Part shown: in pieces, positions 1-7,876 of the stretch
Position numbering within the stretch: the stretch's first letter is position 1
Layout: each line of letters starts with the position of its first letter
DNA from: a virus
Virus record (IMG/VR): IMGVR_UViG_3300050821_018428
Coordinates: 1 to 41,783 of that record
Length of the DNA: 41,783 bases
Strand: one strand, 5' to 3'
Position numbers and translations under genes: made by a program
The notes under the pieces: generated by a model
Databases searched by the model: none
Seen by the model: only the letters and a program-made list of their open reading frames with translations
Told to the model about the DNA's origin: nothing

Positions 1-2
1 CA

Positions 3-167
3 AACCCAGATTCAGCGCAGTGGGGCATCGTCATCTACTATGGTGTCGATCACAGATTCATTGCGTTCGCCGATAAGGAGTCCGCAGACAAAGCCGCTGA
101 ATACTTGGACCGGATTTTCAACAAGGATTACAACATCAATCCGCTGAAAGCGCTGACGGATGAGTAA
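3..167 (+). CDS. Partial hypothetical protein, C-terminal end only
   Basis: An open frame runs from the left edge to a TAA at 165-167 and gives about 54 residues (beginning NPDSAQWG, ending LKALTDE). The start lies outside the window. The next gene starts inside it (ATGAGTAA overlap), so the two are translationally coupled and probably in one operon with the terminase genes. The sequence is mixed-charge, with one helix-like stretch (DKESADKAAEYLDRIF), and I recognise no family. That an open frame crosses the edge shows the contig or window is cut here. Confidence 0.6.
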   Translation, partial: NPDSAQWGIVIYYGVDHRFIAFADKESADKAAEYLDRIFNKDYNINPLKALTDE

Positions 168-492
168 GTCGACCATCGTCACTACAGCCAACGAGCAGTT
201 ACTTCAGCTGATGCCCGATGCGATGAAAGTGATCGAAGAAACTATTAAGGAGTCTTGTGATGCCCCTTGGTCAAAGGACGCGCTTCACACTTCTGTTTGG
301 CTAATCGAAAAGTTAACCGGCAAGGCAAAGACCGAAGAGGCCCAGACTGATTCAGGGCTAATGCGCCAACTCTTGCAAATGATTCAAGATAAAGACCGGA
401 GATCCGCTCTGGAAGCCATTTCTAGAGACACTAAACAAGAATCATTGACTGAAACAAAAGATCCGGTGGATTCCTTTGTCGAACAATCTTGA
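160..492 (+). CDS. Small protein upstream of large terminase; candidate small terminase subunit
   Basis: 110 residues, ATG start overlapping the stop of the preceding gene by 8 bases. It overlaps the start of the large terminase by 17 bases. The protein is helical and charged, without a motif I can name. The position directly before the large terminase and the length suggest a DNA-recognition (TerS-like) subunit that would bind the packaging site and hand DNA to the motor. This is inference from synteny; no HTH is clearly visible, so the call is tentative. Confidence 0.5.
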   Translation: MSKSTIVTTANEQLLQLMPDAMKVIEETIKESCDAPWSKDALHTSVWLIEKLTGKAKTEEAQTDSGLMRQLLQMIQDKDRRSALEAISRDTKQESLTETKDPVDSFVEQS

Positions 493-2059
493 TCTCGCCA
501 GTCAATATCAAAAATACGCCACTGACCCATGGGCGTTCCTATGCGACTGCGTTTACACCAAGAACCAGGTAAACAAAATTGATTCAGTTCAAAAGTTCCC
601 GAGTGAGTGGGAATACTTGCGCCTTTACGCAGGGCTATGGAAAAAGCATTCGCTGATCGCAGTGCCAAAGAGTCGTCGTATGACGATGAGCTGGACGAAC
701 ATTGCGCTTTACCTTTGGGCCGCGATGTTTAACCACACGCAAGACTTTGCCTTTGTGTCGAAGAAGGAAGAGGACTCAGCCGAACTCGTTAGGCGTGCCG
801 AGTTCATTTACGATCACATTCCAGAGGATAAGATCCCACGTGAGTTATTACCGAAGAAGCAAACTAGAGCCAAACCTCCAGCCCTCATCTTTCCAGATAT
901 TGATTCCAAGATCCAAGGCTTCCCAATGGGTGCTGATCAACTACGTCAGTTTACCTTCTCAGGGATACTTGGTGACGAATGTGCATTCTGGGATGATGCA
1001 CAGAAGTTTTATTCTGCCGCCTTCCCAACTATTGAAGGTGGTGGAAGGATGACTCTCATCTCTTCTCGTAGTCCTGGATTCTTTCAACGCCTGGTTTATG
1101 ATCAACTCGACAATCAAGATCCGATTGATGAGACTGTGACTCCACCACAAGAATATCCGTTCAAAGATGACTCGGTAATCTTCTGGAAAAATCCCAAAAA
1201 TAAGTTCGTTGTGATAGATATACACTTCACCGCGAATCCAAATAAGAAAGACCCTGAATTCAAGGCTAACGTGAAGGCGTCAATGCCGTTCAGGGAGTAC
1301 ATGCGGGAGTATGAAAGGGACTGGAGTGTTTTTGCTGGACGACCTGTTTTCGAAGATTACTCAAAATCCAGGCATGAGCTTCGCAGTAACGTTGAGCCTC
1401 ATCTTGGTTTACCTTTGCTACTTGGTTGGGATTTTGGCCTAACTCCGGCGTGCATTGTAGCACAACTCCGCGAAGGTCGCCTTTTCATCTTAAGGGAATA
1501 CGTTGAGAGCCACATGGGGATTCAGAAATTTTGTCCCCGTGTAATGGGCGATCTAGCGGTAAGATATCCTTCGTGGCGGAATCCACGGACGGATTTTCGC
1601 TCTTACATCGATCCGGCAGGTTTAGCCAAAGCTCAAACAGATGAACGCACATGTGCTCAGGTTATGGCTGAATGCGGAATGAAGAACATCTACCCAGGAC
1701 CAATTGATTTCGAAACTAGACGAAAAGCGGTCGAGCATTTCCTAGTCCTTTACACCAAAGACGGTCCGGGGTTAGTTCTTTACCCGCAGGATTGCCCGAC
1801 TCTATCTAAGGGTTTCGCCGGTGGTTACACCTATCCTGAGCGCTATGACGAGATTGAGCCCAACAAGGCTAGACCACTCAAAGATCATTACAGCCACGCG
1901 CATGATGCCCTACAATATTTGGCAGCAGGCGCGTTTGATCTAAAATCAATCAAGACTCATGTGACGGCACCGCCACCGGCTTATGCATTTGGCGAAAAGC
2001 AGGTCCTGCCTAGGACCGCAACAGAATATCAAATTACTAAATCAGATATCGGGGGATAA
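476..2059 (+). CDS. terL: Terminase large subunit (packaging ATPase/nuclease)
   Basis: 527 residues. It is the motor that pumps phage DNA into the prohead through the portal and cuts the concatemer. A Walker A-like segment KSRRMTMSW is at residues 65-73 (the deviant form common in phage terminases). Walker B ILGDE is at 164-168, with the catalytic Glu at 168. The RNase H-fold nuclease shows acidic residues at D319 (GWDFG), D379 (YIDP) and D477 (HAHDALQY). The start is TTG at 476, overlapping the upstream gene in another frame. The stop is immediately followed by the ATG of the portal gene, so the two are in one operon. Full length for the family. Confidence 0.95.
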   Translation: MSNNLDLASQYQKYATDPWAFLCDCVYTKNQVNKIDSVQKFPSEWEYLRLYAGLWKKHSLIAVPKSRRMTMSWTNIALYLWAAMFNHTQDFAFVSKKEEDSAELVRRAEFIYDHIPEDKIPRELLPKKQTRAKPPALIFPDIDSKIQGFPMGADQLRQFTFSGILGDECAFWDDAQKFYSAAFPTIEGGGRMTLISSRSPGFFQRLVYDQLDNQDPIDETVTPPQEYPFKDDSVIFWKNPKNKFVVIDIHFTANPNKKDPEFKANVKASMPFREYMREYERDWSVFAGRPVFEDYSKSRHELRSNVEPHLGLPLLLGWDFGLTPACIVAQLREGRLFILREYVESHMGIQKFCPRVMGDLAVRYPSWRNPRTDFRSYIDPAGLAKAQTDERTCAQVMAECGMKNIYPGPIDFETRRKAVEHFLVLYTKDGPGLVLYPQDCPTLSKGFAGGYTYPERYDEIEPNKARPLKDHYSHAHDALQYLAAGAFDLKSIKTHVTAPPPAYAFGEKQVLPRTATEYQITKSDIGG

Positions 2060-4117
2060 ATGGCAAAACGTAAAGTGAAACGAAAAAAGGATACTGAATC
2101 TGTTTACGGCAGAGGTGCTGCCAAATCATCAGGCGGCAATGAATCAGAGAGTCCAGAGACGGGCAGTGCTGAGGGCAATCCTATTGTCAGGTGGATTTTA
2201 AACTGCCGCAATGAGGCCAAGCTCGCTAAGTGGAACTCAATCATGCAGACGAGGGAAAACTGGGATGTCTACTGGGGCAGACAAGATTTCTCGCACAAAC
2301 TTCAGGGACAAAGCCGCGAAGTATTATCCATGCTCACTATGGCAGTCGAAGAGACCGCGGCCTTCTTTCAGCAAGCGTTGGTCGATATGGGAGAAGAATG
2401 GTGGAGCGTTGATCCCAGGCATCCACAAAATGAAACGCACATGAAGGTCACAACCGACATGATTAAGGCCGTGACCCAGATGCAACTCTTAAAAGCTGAT
2501 GTGTTAAAGCACGTCACCAATGCTGTGAAGTCTGGACTACTGGGCAGTCTCATTATCTCCAAGGTTCACGGCGAGGAATATTGCGTTCCAAAGTATGTGG
2601 CCAACAGATCTTGGATGAGGCGCAAAGCCACACTCGAGCAAACCATGAAGTGGGGCTGGAAGCTGAGGCTAGACAATGTCAGCCAGTTTAACTACTTCCC
2701 CGACCCAACTCCTACCAATCACAAAATGCTCTATGAGATCGAAGACATGTGGACCGATTACCACCGGGTTTGTGAGCTCTCTCAGGGTGAGAATGCGATC
2801 TATGATCCAGAAGTGGTCGAGCAAATCGAGCACTCCATGGACGATGACGCTGAGGAGAAGTTCGACCAGATGAGACGCACCAACCAGAATGCTGTTTCTC
2901 ATGCCTTTAGGGGCAGGGTGAAACTCACCGAGTATTGGGGCGATATCCTAGACGATGACGATAACTGCATTCATGAAAACATCGTCTGCACTCTGGCCAA
3001 TGACCGCTGGCTCATCAGGCCCCCCATTCCCAACCCCTTATGGCATCAAAGCTCACCTTATGTCGTGCAACCCATCTTAGATTTACCAGACGCCAAGTGG
3101 CCCAGGGCCCTTATGGATTTCCCAGCCAAACATAATCAGGCCGCGACTGAGGTCTATAACCTGATGGTCGATGGCGCGATGAAGGCTGTGAACAATATCG
3201 GCATGATCAGACAGGACTGGCTCGAGGACCCAACTCAGATCGAGGGTGGGATTAAGCCAGGTACTAACCTCAATGTGAACTCGCAGTGTCCCCCAGGTGC
3301 CAAGGTCCTAGAGATGGTGCAGACAGGGATTGTGCCGCCAGACTCTCAGCAGATGTTTCAGATCATCCAGCAAGAGTTTAACCGCTCGGCACTGACCTCT
3401 GACATCAGGCAGGGCATGCAACCAAGGCAGACTGTCTCGGCCACGCAAATCGTTGAAACCAATCAGACCATCACATCTGTGTTCCAAGGGATGACGAAAA
3501 ATATCGAGCAAGGCTTCCTTCAAAAGATACTCGAGAAGGTCTGGATGACTTGCTGTCAGTACTCAGACCTCATGGACGAAGATGAACTCAAACAAGTCTT
3601 GGGCGCTGATGATGCAGGTCACTACCTAGCGCTGACCCCTGAAGAACGTTTCGCTGAAACGGTGCACGGAGTTCATTTCCGAGTGAATGGCATCACGCTG
3701 ACTTTGCAGAAGAAAATGGACGCCAAGGCCTACATGACGCTGCTTCAAACCATTGGTGGCAATGAAGTCCTCATGGAGGAATTCGTCAAAGACGGCAACT
3801 CTATCGGCAAGCTTTTGTCGAACATCATCAGATCCATTGGCATTGATAAACGCTCAATCGCCATGGATCAGTCAGAAAAAGATGTCATGGATGCCCAGAC
3901 CCAACAAGCCGCGGCCGCAGGGCCTGGTGGACAAGGTGCACCTCAAGGAGGTCCTCAGCCTATGCAAGGTCCAGGGGCCGCTCAACCTGGATCAAGTCCT
4001 AATCAAATGAGCCAAGTCACGTCACCAAACTCTGGAAGCCTTGCTTCGCAGTTAGGAAGCGCCGCACCTGGGGTTTCAAAGTTACCGCATGAAGGATTTC
4101 ACCGGAGGCAGCAATGA
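2060..4117 (+). CDS. Portal (head-tail connector) protein
   Basis: 685 residues beginning directly after the terminase stop. Portals form the dodecameric ring at the capsid vertex through which DNA enters and leaves. The long size, the position between terminase and scaffold/capsid genes, and a helical body followed by a low-complexity Gly/Gln/Pro tail (about residues 615-685) fit the large portals of podoviruses. A basic lysine-rich N-terminus (residues 1-15) is also present. The identification rests on gene order and overall character rather than a short motif. The last bases overlap the next gene (ATGA). Confidence 0.85.
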   Translation: MAKRKVKRKKDTESVYGRGAAKSSGGNESESPETGSAEGNPIVRWILNCRNEAKLAKWNSIMQTRENWDVYWGRQDFSHKLQGQSREVLSMLTMAVEETAAFFQQALVDMGEEWWSVDPRHPQNETHMKVTTDMIKAVTQMQLLKADVLKHVTNAVKSGLLGSLIISKVHGEEYCVPKYVANRSWMRRKATLEQTMKWGWKLRLDNVSQFNYFPDPTPTNHKMLYEIEDMWTDYHRVCELSQGENAIYDPEVVEQIEHSMDDDAEEKFDQMRRTNQNAVSHAFRGRVKLTEYWGDILDDDDNCIHENIVCTLANDRWLIRPPIPNPLWHQSSPYVVQPILDLPDAKWPRALMDFPAKHNQAATEVYNLMVDGAMKAVNNIGMIRQDWLEDPTQIEGGIKPGTNLNVNSQCPPGAKVLEMVQTGIVPPDSQQMFQIIQQEFNRSALTSDIRQGMQPRQTVSATQIVETNQTITSVFQGMTKNIEQGFLQKILEKVWMTCCQYSDLMDEDELKQVLGADDAGHYLALTPEERFAETVHGVHFRVNGITLTLQKKMDAKAYMTLLQTIGGNEVLMEEFVKDGNSIGKLLSNIIRSIGIDKRSIAMDQSEKDVMDAQTQQAAAAGPGGQGAPQGGPQPMQGPGAAQPGSSPNQMSQVTSPNSGSLASQLGSAAPGVSKLPHEGFHRRQQ

Positions 4118-4338
4118 ACTACTCAGATGAAGACATTTTACCCAACCGCGTCTCAGATCTCGAGCGCAGTATGATCACCGAGGCGTATCATAAGCTCGGT
4201 CGCAACATCTCCAACACGGCAAGGGTACTTGGTATTTCAAGAGCCACACTTTACCGCAAGCTAAAGGAATTTGGTTTATACGGTAAAAAGATGGGCGTTC
4301 AAAAACCGGAGGTGAAGCATGACATTCGATCCGAGTGA
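4114..4338 (+). CDS. Small Fis-type helix-turn-helix protein
   Basis: 74 residues. Residues about 14-56 (DLERSMITEAYHKLG, NISNTARVLGIS, RATLYRKLKEFGL) match the Fis/NtrC C-terminal HTH_8 pattern, in which the second helix holds AxxLGIS and the recognition helix RxTLYRKL. It therefore probably binds DNA as a dimer. It starts inside the portal stop (ATGA) and overlaps the next gene by 20 bases, so it is expressed with the virion genes. A DNA-binding protein here is unusual: it could regulate late genes, act in packaging, or be virion-associated. The domain is clear; the role is unknown. Confidence 0.8.
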   Translation: MNYSDEDILPNRVSDLERSMITEAYHKLGRNISNTARVLGISRATLYRKLKEFGLYGKKMGVQKPEVKHDIRSE

Positions 4339-4600
4339 AAAGGAGCTAAACGAGCTTAATACTGGGCGCCTCATGCGGGCTGAGGCAGATCTTTTGGTGC
4401 CCATGCTCAATCGTCAACGTGAGGCCGTGGTGGCCAAACTCTGTGCCTATTACCGCTCTGGCGAGATGGCGCAGTTACCAGTGTGTGCTGCAGAAATTGT
4501 GGCCATTGAGAATATGAAGTCTGAAATCAAGAACAAGATCGCGAAAGCGCAAAGCATAGAGAGGAAAATTCAAAATGGATCAACAAGTGACGACGAATGA
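4319..4600 (+). CDS. Hypothetical helical protein in head operon
   Basis: 93 residues, predicted almost all helix (RLMRAEADLLVPMLNRQREA and a Lys/Glu-rich C-terminal helix), so probably coiled-coil. It overlaps both neighbours (20 bases with the HTH gene, 26 with the scaffold-like gene), which argues for translational coupling. No family recognised. The position between portal and scaffold suggests a head-assembly accessory, but this is context only. Confidence 0.65.
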   Translation: MTFDPSEKELNELNTGRLMRAEADLLVPMLNRQREAVVAKLCAYYRSGEMAQLPVCAAEIVAIENMKSEIKNKIAKAQSIERKIQNGSTSDDE

Positions 4601-5474
4601 ACCAAAAGCCCCGCCACCGGATGTAAAAGAGAAATTTCAGCGCCGAGGCTTTAAGCCAGCAAGTGAAGTGAAAGAAGAGCCTGTGTCTGACTCGGACCCC
4701 GAAGTAGAGACAGTAGAGACAACGGAGCCAGAAGCGAAGGAGTCTCTGCCCGCTGAATTCTCTTTTGAAGCTCCAGAGGAAAAGCCCGAAGTTGAAGAGC
4801 CAACCGTTGCAGAAAATGCCACAGTTCAACCGGCCGAGGACGACATCGTCATTGGCGATAAGGTTTTCAAAGACAAGAAAGAGGCTTTTCGTTATGCCCA
4901 GGAGCTCGAGAGGGAGAAACTAGCTGCTGACGCATTCCGGCAAGGGCTTGAGGCAGCGCAAATTCAAGCCAGTAGTAACTTAAAAGCCGAACCTCCTAAG
5001 CCTCCAGAATTAGAAACTATTCCAGACGAGTACTACACGAACCCTCAGGCGTATTTCGCGAAGATGAAACGCGAGATGGAGGCGAAGTCGGCGCAGACCG
5101 TTGATCAAAGAATTGCGCAGATCAATGCACATCAAGCGACCATGCAGAAATTCTGGACTGATTATCCTGACTTAGCGAGATCCAATGCAACGATGGCATT
5201 GGCACAAAAGCACATTCAACTGGGCTTGCAAAAATATGGGCACATCGAAACCAATAAAGCTTTGAAGCTGATTGCTGAAGAAACGAGAGCGGAATTGAAA
5301 GAATTAGGAGTTACTACCCTACCCACAAAGATCATACCTAGTAACACAAAACCTGCTGTTTCAGCTGGAGGGTCAACAGCTCCTACCCGACCAAAACCAG
5401 ACGAAAAGCCATTGAATTGGGTGCAGCAAATGAAGAGTATAAAAAATAAGCGCTTTGCGAAACGCAAAGGTTGA
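4575..5474 (+). CDS. Scaffold-like capsid assembly protein
   Basis: 299 residues. The N-terminal third (about residues 15-95) is extremely acidic and Pro/Glu-rich. The middle (about 95-245) is charged and helical with heptad-like stretches, and the C-terminus ends in a short basic tail (KNKRFAKRKG). This arrangement, immediately before the major capsid gene, is typical of scaffolding proteins, whose basic C-terminal end contacts the coat subunit. Scaffolds are removed before DNA packaging. No protease gene is adjacent. Followed by a strong hairpin before the capsid start. Confidence 0.75.
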   Translation: MDQQVTTNEPKAPPPDVKEKFQRRGFKPASEVKEEPVSDSDPEVETVETTEPEAKESLPAEFSFEAPEEKPEVEEPTVAENATVQPAEDDIVIGDKVFKDKKEAFRYAQELEREKLAADAFRQGLEAAQIQASSNLKAEPPKPPELETIPDEYYTNPQAYFAKMKREMEAKSAQTVDQRIAQINAHQATMQKFWTDYPDLARSNATMALAQKHIQLGLQKYGHIETNKALKLIAEETRAELKELGVTTLPTKIIPSNTKPAVSAGGSTAPTRPKPDEKPLNWVQQMKSIKNKRFAKRKG

Positions 5475-5479
5475 AGCCC

Positions 5480-5518
5480 GGGGAAAATAGTTTTTTCCCC
5501 AAACTTTGAAAAGGGGAA
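5480..5518 (+). promoter_or_regulatory. Alternative hairpins covering the capsid gene ribosome binding site
   Basis: A perfect 8-bp stem GGGGAAAA/TTTTCCCC (5480-5487 with 5493-5500, 5-nt loop) follows the scaffold stop at 5474. Its 3' arm can instead pair as TTCCCC/GGGGAA with 5513-5518, which is the Shine-Dalgarno of the capsid gene (ATG at 5522). The first hairpin leaves the RBS free and the second hides it. There is no T-run, so it is a poor intrinsic terminator. A ribosome stopped at 5474 would cover the first arm. Confidence 0.45.
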
Positions 5519-5521
5519 TAA

Positions 5522-6466
5522 ATGGCTACGTTTACCTGGACACTCGATAGTCCCACAGGGGTTTATAAGAATCACAAGCTCTCGGCACAGATCCGGGAAG
5601 CCTCTGTCCTTCAATCGCTCTTTCATGAGTTCGTCGACGCAGAGCCCGGCTATGGCAGGAACAGTGGTGACACTCTGAACATCACTCGTGTGTCGAACAT
5701 CACGGTGCCCACATCGGCACTCCTTGTCGAGGGTCAGCCCATTTCTGAGGACACTTTCATTTTGAGCACACAAGCAATTGTGGTTGCTGAGAATGGTCGC
5801 TCGGTTCCGTTTACTTCTCTTTCAGAAGATCTGGCTTATTTCGATGTTGGCTCCAAGGTCCAAAAGATGCTGATGCGCCAAATGCGTATCTCCTTTGACC
5901 GCGCAGTCGCTGCAGCTTTCAAGACTGGCCAAATCAGAGCTGCTGCCACTGGTACCGCTGCCATCAGCTTTACCACGAACGCCACGGCAGGTACCGCTAC
6001 CGTCGCCCCCAACACCTATCACGTTGAGCAAATCAGAGATTACCTGTTCACCACTCTCTATGCTGAGCCATTCGACGGCGAAGATTACATCTGCATGATT
6101 TCGACCAAAGCCAAGCGTTCGATCATGCAAGATCCGGCCTGGATTGATTGGAAGAAATATACCGACCCGGAAGCCAAGTACAATTCCGAGATCGGGCGGT
6201 TTGAGAACATCAGATTTATCGAGATCAATGACACGGTTTCAGTGTCTGGCTCGGTTGGTGCTAACTCTCAGCCAGAAGCGATCTTCTTTGGTGCAGACGC
6301 TGCCACTATGGCCGTTGCAGTTGACCCTGAGCTTCGCGCTAAGATCCCAACGGATTATGGCAGATCGAAAGGTGTCGCTTGGTACGGCATTTATGGCTTT
6401 GGTCAGATCTGGTTTGATTCGGCCAACGCAGGTGAAGCTCGCACGGTTTACCTGACAAGCATTTGA
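5522..6466 (+). CDS. Major capsid protein, N4-gp56-like
   Basis: 314 residues, start ATG after AAGGGGAATAA. The protein resembles the N4-gp56 family of HK97-fold coat proteins: an N-terminal segment with QIREASVLQSLFHEFV, a central GDTLNITR beta element, the pairing IGRFENIRFIE around residues 221-231, and a C-terminal beta-rich part with GVAWYGIYGFG. Several hundred copies would build the shell. It follows the scaffold-like gene as expected. Length is normal for the family. Confidence 0.85.
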   Translation: MATFTWTLDSPTGVYKNHKLSAQIREASVLQSLFHEFVDAEPGYGRNSGDTLNITRVSNITVPTSALLVEGQPISEDTFILSTQAIVVAENGRSVPFTSLSEDLAYFDVGSKVQKMLMRQMRISFDRAVAAAFKTGQIRAAATGTAAISFTTNATAGTATVAPNTYHVEQIRDYLFTTLYAEPFDGEDYICMISTKAKRSIMQDPAWIDWKKYTDPEAKYNSEIGRFENIRFIEINDTVSVSGSVGANSQPEAIFFGADAATMAVAVDPELRAKIPTDYGRSKGVAWYGIYGFGQIWFDSANAGEARTVYLTSI

Positions 6467-6497
6467 TTTTTTAAAACGATTTTTTGAGGGAGAAAAA

Positions 6498-6959
6498 ATG
6501 TCTTATCCAGAAATGTTAATGTGGAACGAAGTCCTTAAGAATAAGGCCGGTTCATTTTCGACAGCCGTCAACGTGGCAGGCGCAGCAGCCAGCTATGGCG
6601 GTTTCGCAGTGATGCAACCCATTAGCCTTAAGCGGCTCTTGTTCTTTGTGACGGTTCAGGTGACGGCTGGAACGACCGCACCAGTTGTGAACTGGGTGTC
6701 AGCACCCACTTACGCAAGCTCAAGCGGCGCCGTGACCCTTGGCACTCTGACCATTCCTAACGGCTCGGCAGTCGGCACGGTTGTCTATAAAGACATCTCC
6801 GATTCGACGAGAGTTCAGGCAGGATATGAGCTGACGTTAAACCTTCAGACCCAAGCGGCTGATGGTGGTACGGCAGCTGGATCTGGTTGGATGGGCATGA
6901 TCTGGGAACCGAGCCCGGATGCTGATGCCAACAACACCAAATTAGTGAAATCGGTTTAA
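6498..6959 (+). CDS. Virion structural protein, beta-rich (decoration or head-fibre type)
   Basis: 153 residues, ATG preceded by GAGGGAGAA. The sequence is rich in Ala, Gly, Thr and Val, with alternating hydrophobic strands and no charged helices, as in small capsid decoration proteins. No family motif recognised. It lies just downstream of the coat gene and is followed by a GNRA-loop hairpin. Role inferred from position and composition. Confidence 0.6.
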   Translation: MSYPEMLMWNEVLKNKAGSFSTAVNVAGAAASYGGFAVMQPISLKRLLFFVTVQVTAGTTAPVVNWVSAPTYASSSGAVTLGTLTIPNGSAVGTVVYKDISDSTRVQAGYELTLNLQTQAADGGTAAGSGWMGMIWEPSPDADANNTKLVKSV

Positions 6960-6970
6960 GTTTGTAAACG

Positions 6971-6988
6971 GGGCCGAGAGATCGGCCC
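6971..6988 (+). terminator. Hairpin with GAGA tetraloop after the 6498 gene
   Basis: GGGCCGA, GAGA, TCGGCCC form a perfect 7-bp GC-rich stem closed by a GNRA tetraloop, 12 bases after a stop codon. There is no proper T-run behind it (only TT), so it may be an RNA 3'-end stabiliser or processing site rather than a classical terminator. Confidence 0.5.
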
Positions 6989-7021
6989 TTAAACGTACCT
7001 GGCAACAGGGAAGGAGCAAAG

Positions 7022-7375
7022 ATGTCCAATTTAAGCGCAACTGCGGTGACCTATTCGATCAAGAATTTACGCCGTGGTGGAAACTCGAAAGTGCATAACC
7101 TGGTGTCTTTGACCTTCGGCAACACTTCTGCCACCTATTCGACTGGTGGAATCGCGCTCTCTGGCGCCTCGATGGGTTGCCCCAACACGATTGAATCCCT
7201 GATTGTCGCGAGCCAATACTCGGCGGCGTCTGGGTACTACATGCTCTTTGACCCGAATACTTCAAAGCTCAAGCTCTTCAGAAACGGCTCTTCGCCCAAT
7301 GCCGCGGCTTTTGTGGAGGCTACTGGTGATGCACCGGCTCCTGAAACTGTGGACGTGGAAGTTACTGGCTGGTAA
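7022..7375 (+). CDS. Virion structural protein, beta-rich, hypothetical
   Basis: 117 residues, ATG with a good AAGGAG site. The pattern (YSTGGIALSGASMG, then YYMLFDPNTSKLKLF, ending VDVEVTGW) resembles small phage structural proteins with a jelly-roll-like core found beside coat genes in environmental phages. The family name is not known to me. It is one of two such proteins in a row; a capsid decoration or cement role is a guess. Confidence 0.6.
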   Translation: MSNLSATAVTYSIKNLRRGGNSKVHNLVSLTFGNTSATYSTGGIALSGASMGCPNTIESLIVASQYSAASGYYMLFDPNTSKLKLFRNGSSPNAAAFVEATGDAPAPETVDVEVTGW

Positions 7376-7411
7376 CTTTTCACTTTAGGCTTTAAGCCAG
7401 AGGGAGAAGTG

Positions 7412-7822
7412 ATGACCCAGGACATTCCAAAGATTAAAGAGCACCCGGAAAAACCAACAAACCGTGATGGAAGTCCTCTGTTTGATAACAGAGTGCACAT
7501 TTTCAACGACAAGACTGGTCAATTGATCGGATATCAGCCCTATGCGGAACATGTTTGGGGCAAAGACGAAAACATGAAACGCATTTTCGAGCGCCCGCCT
7601 AACACCGGCAACGCCTGGAATGAAAAAAATGAGAAGATCGGCCGTTGGGAAGCAAATCCAGACGGTTCATGGAAGAAAATCGCTGATCATCACATTGAAA
7701 CCAAGGCTATACCGCTCAATAAAGCTGAAGCGCTCGAAATGGAGCTCGAAGCATTGCGCGCGGAGAATGCGGCACTGAAGGCTAGCGCTGAAGAGCGGCC
7801 GAAGATGAAGAAAGTGACTTGA
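7412..7822 (+). CDS. Hypothetical protein with C-terminal coiled coil
   Basis: 136 residues from the ATG at 7412, which sits well behind AGGGAGA; a GTG at 7409 would add one residue. The N-terminal part is polar with many Asn/Asp/Lys and aromatic residues. Residues about 105-125 form a short leucine/alanine heptad (AEALEMELEALRAENAALKA) predicted to oligomerise. No family recognised. Located between the decoration-type genes and the tail adaptor, so likely a virion component. Confidence 0.6.
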   Translation: MTQDIPKIKEHPEKPTNRDGSPLFDNRVHIFNDKTGQLIGYQPYAEHVWGKDENMKRIFERPPNTGNAWNEKNEKIGRWEANPDGSWKKIADHHIETKAIPLNKAEALEMELEALRAENAALKASAEERPKMKKVT

Positions 7823-7829
7823 AACCAAG

Positions 7830-7874
7830 ACTCCCCTTGATTTAGCCCATGTGGGAGACTGTTTTTGGGGGAGT
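7830..7874 (+). promoter_or_regulatory. Stem enclosing the ribosome binding site of the tail-adaptor gene
   Basis: ACTCCCC at 7830-7836 can pair with GGGGAGT at 7868-7874, the latter being the Shine-Dalgarno of the ATG at 7877. A smaller palindrome CCCATGTGGG (7845-7854) sits in the loop. Like the element before the capsid gene, it could limit translation. Confidence 0.35.
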
Positions 7875-7876
7875 AA

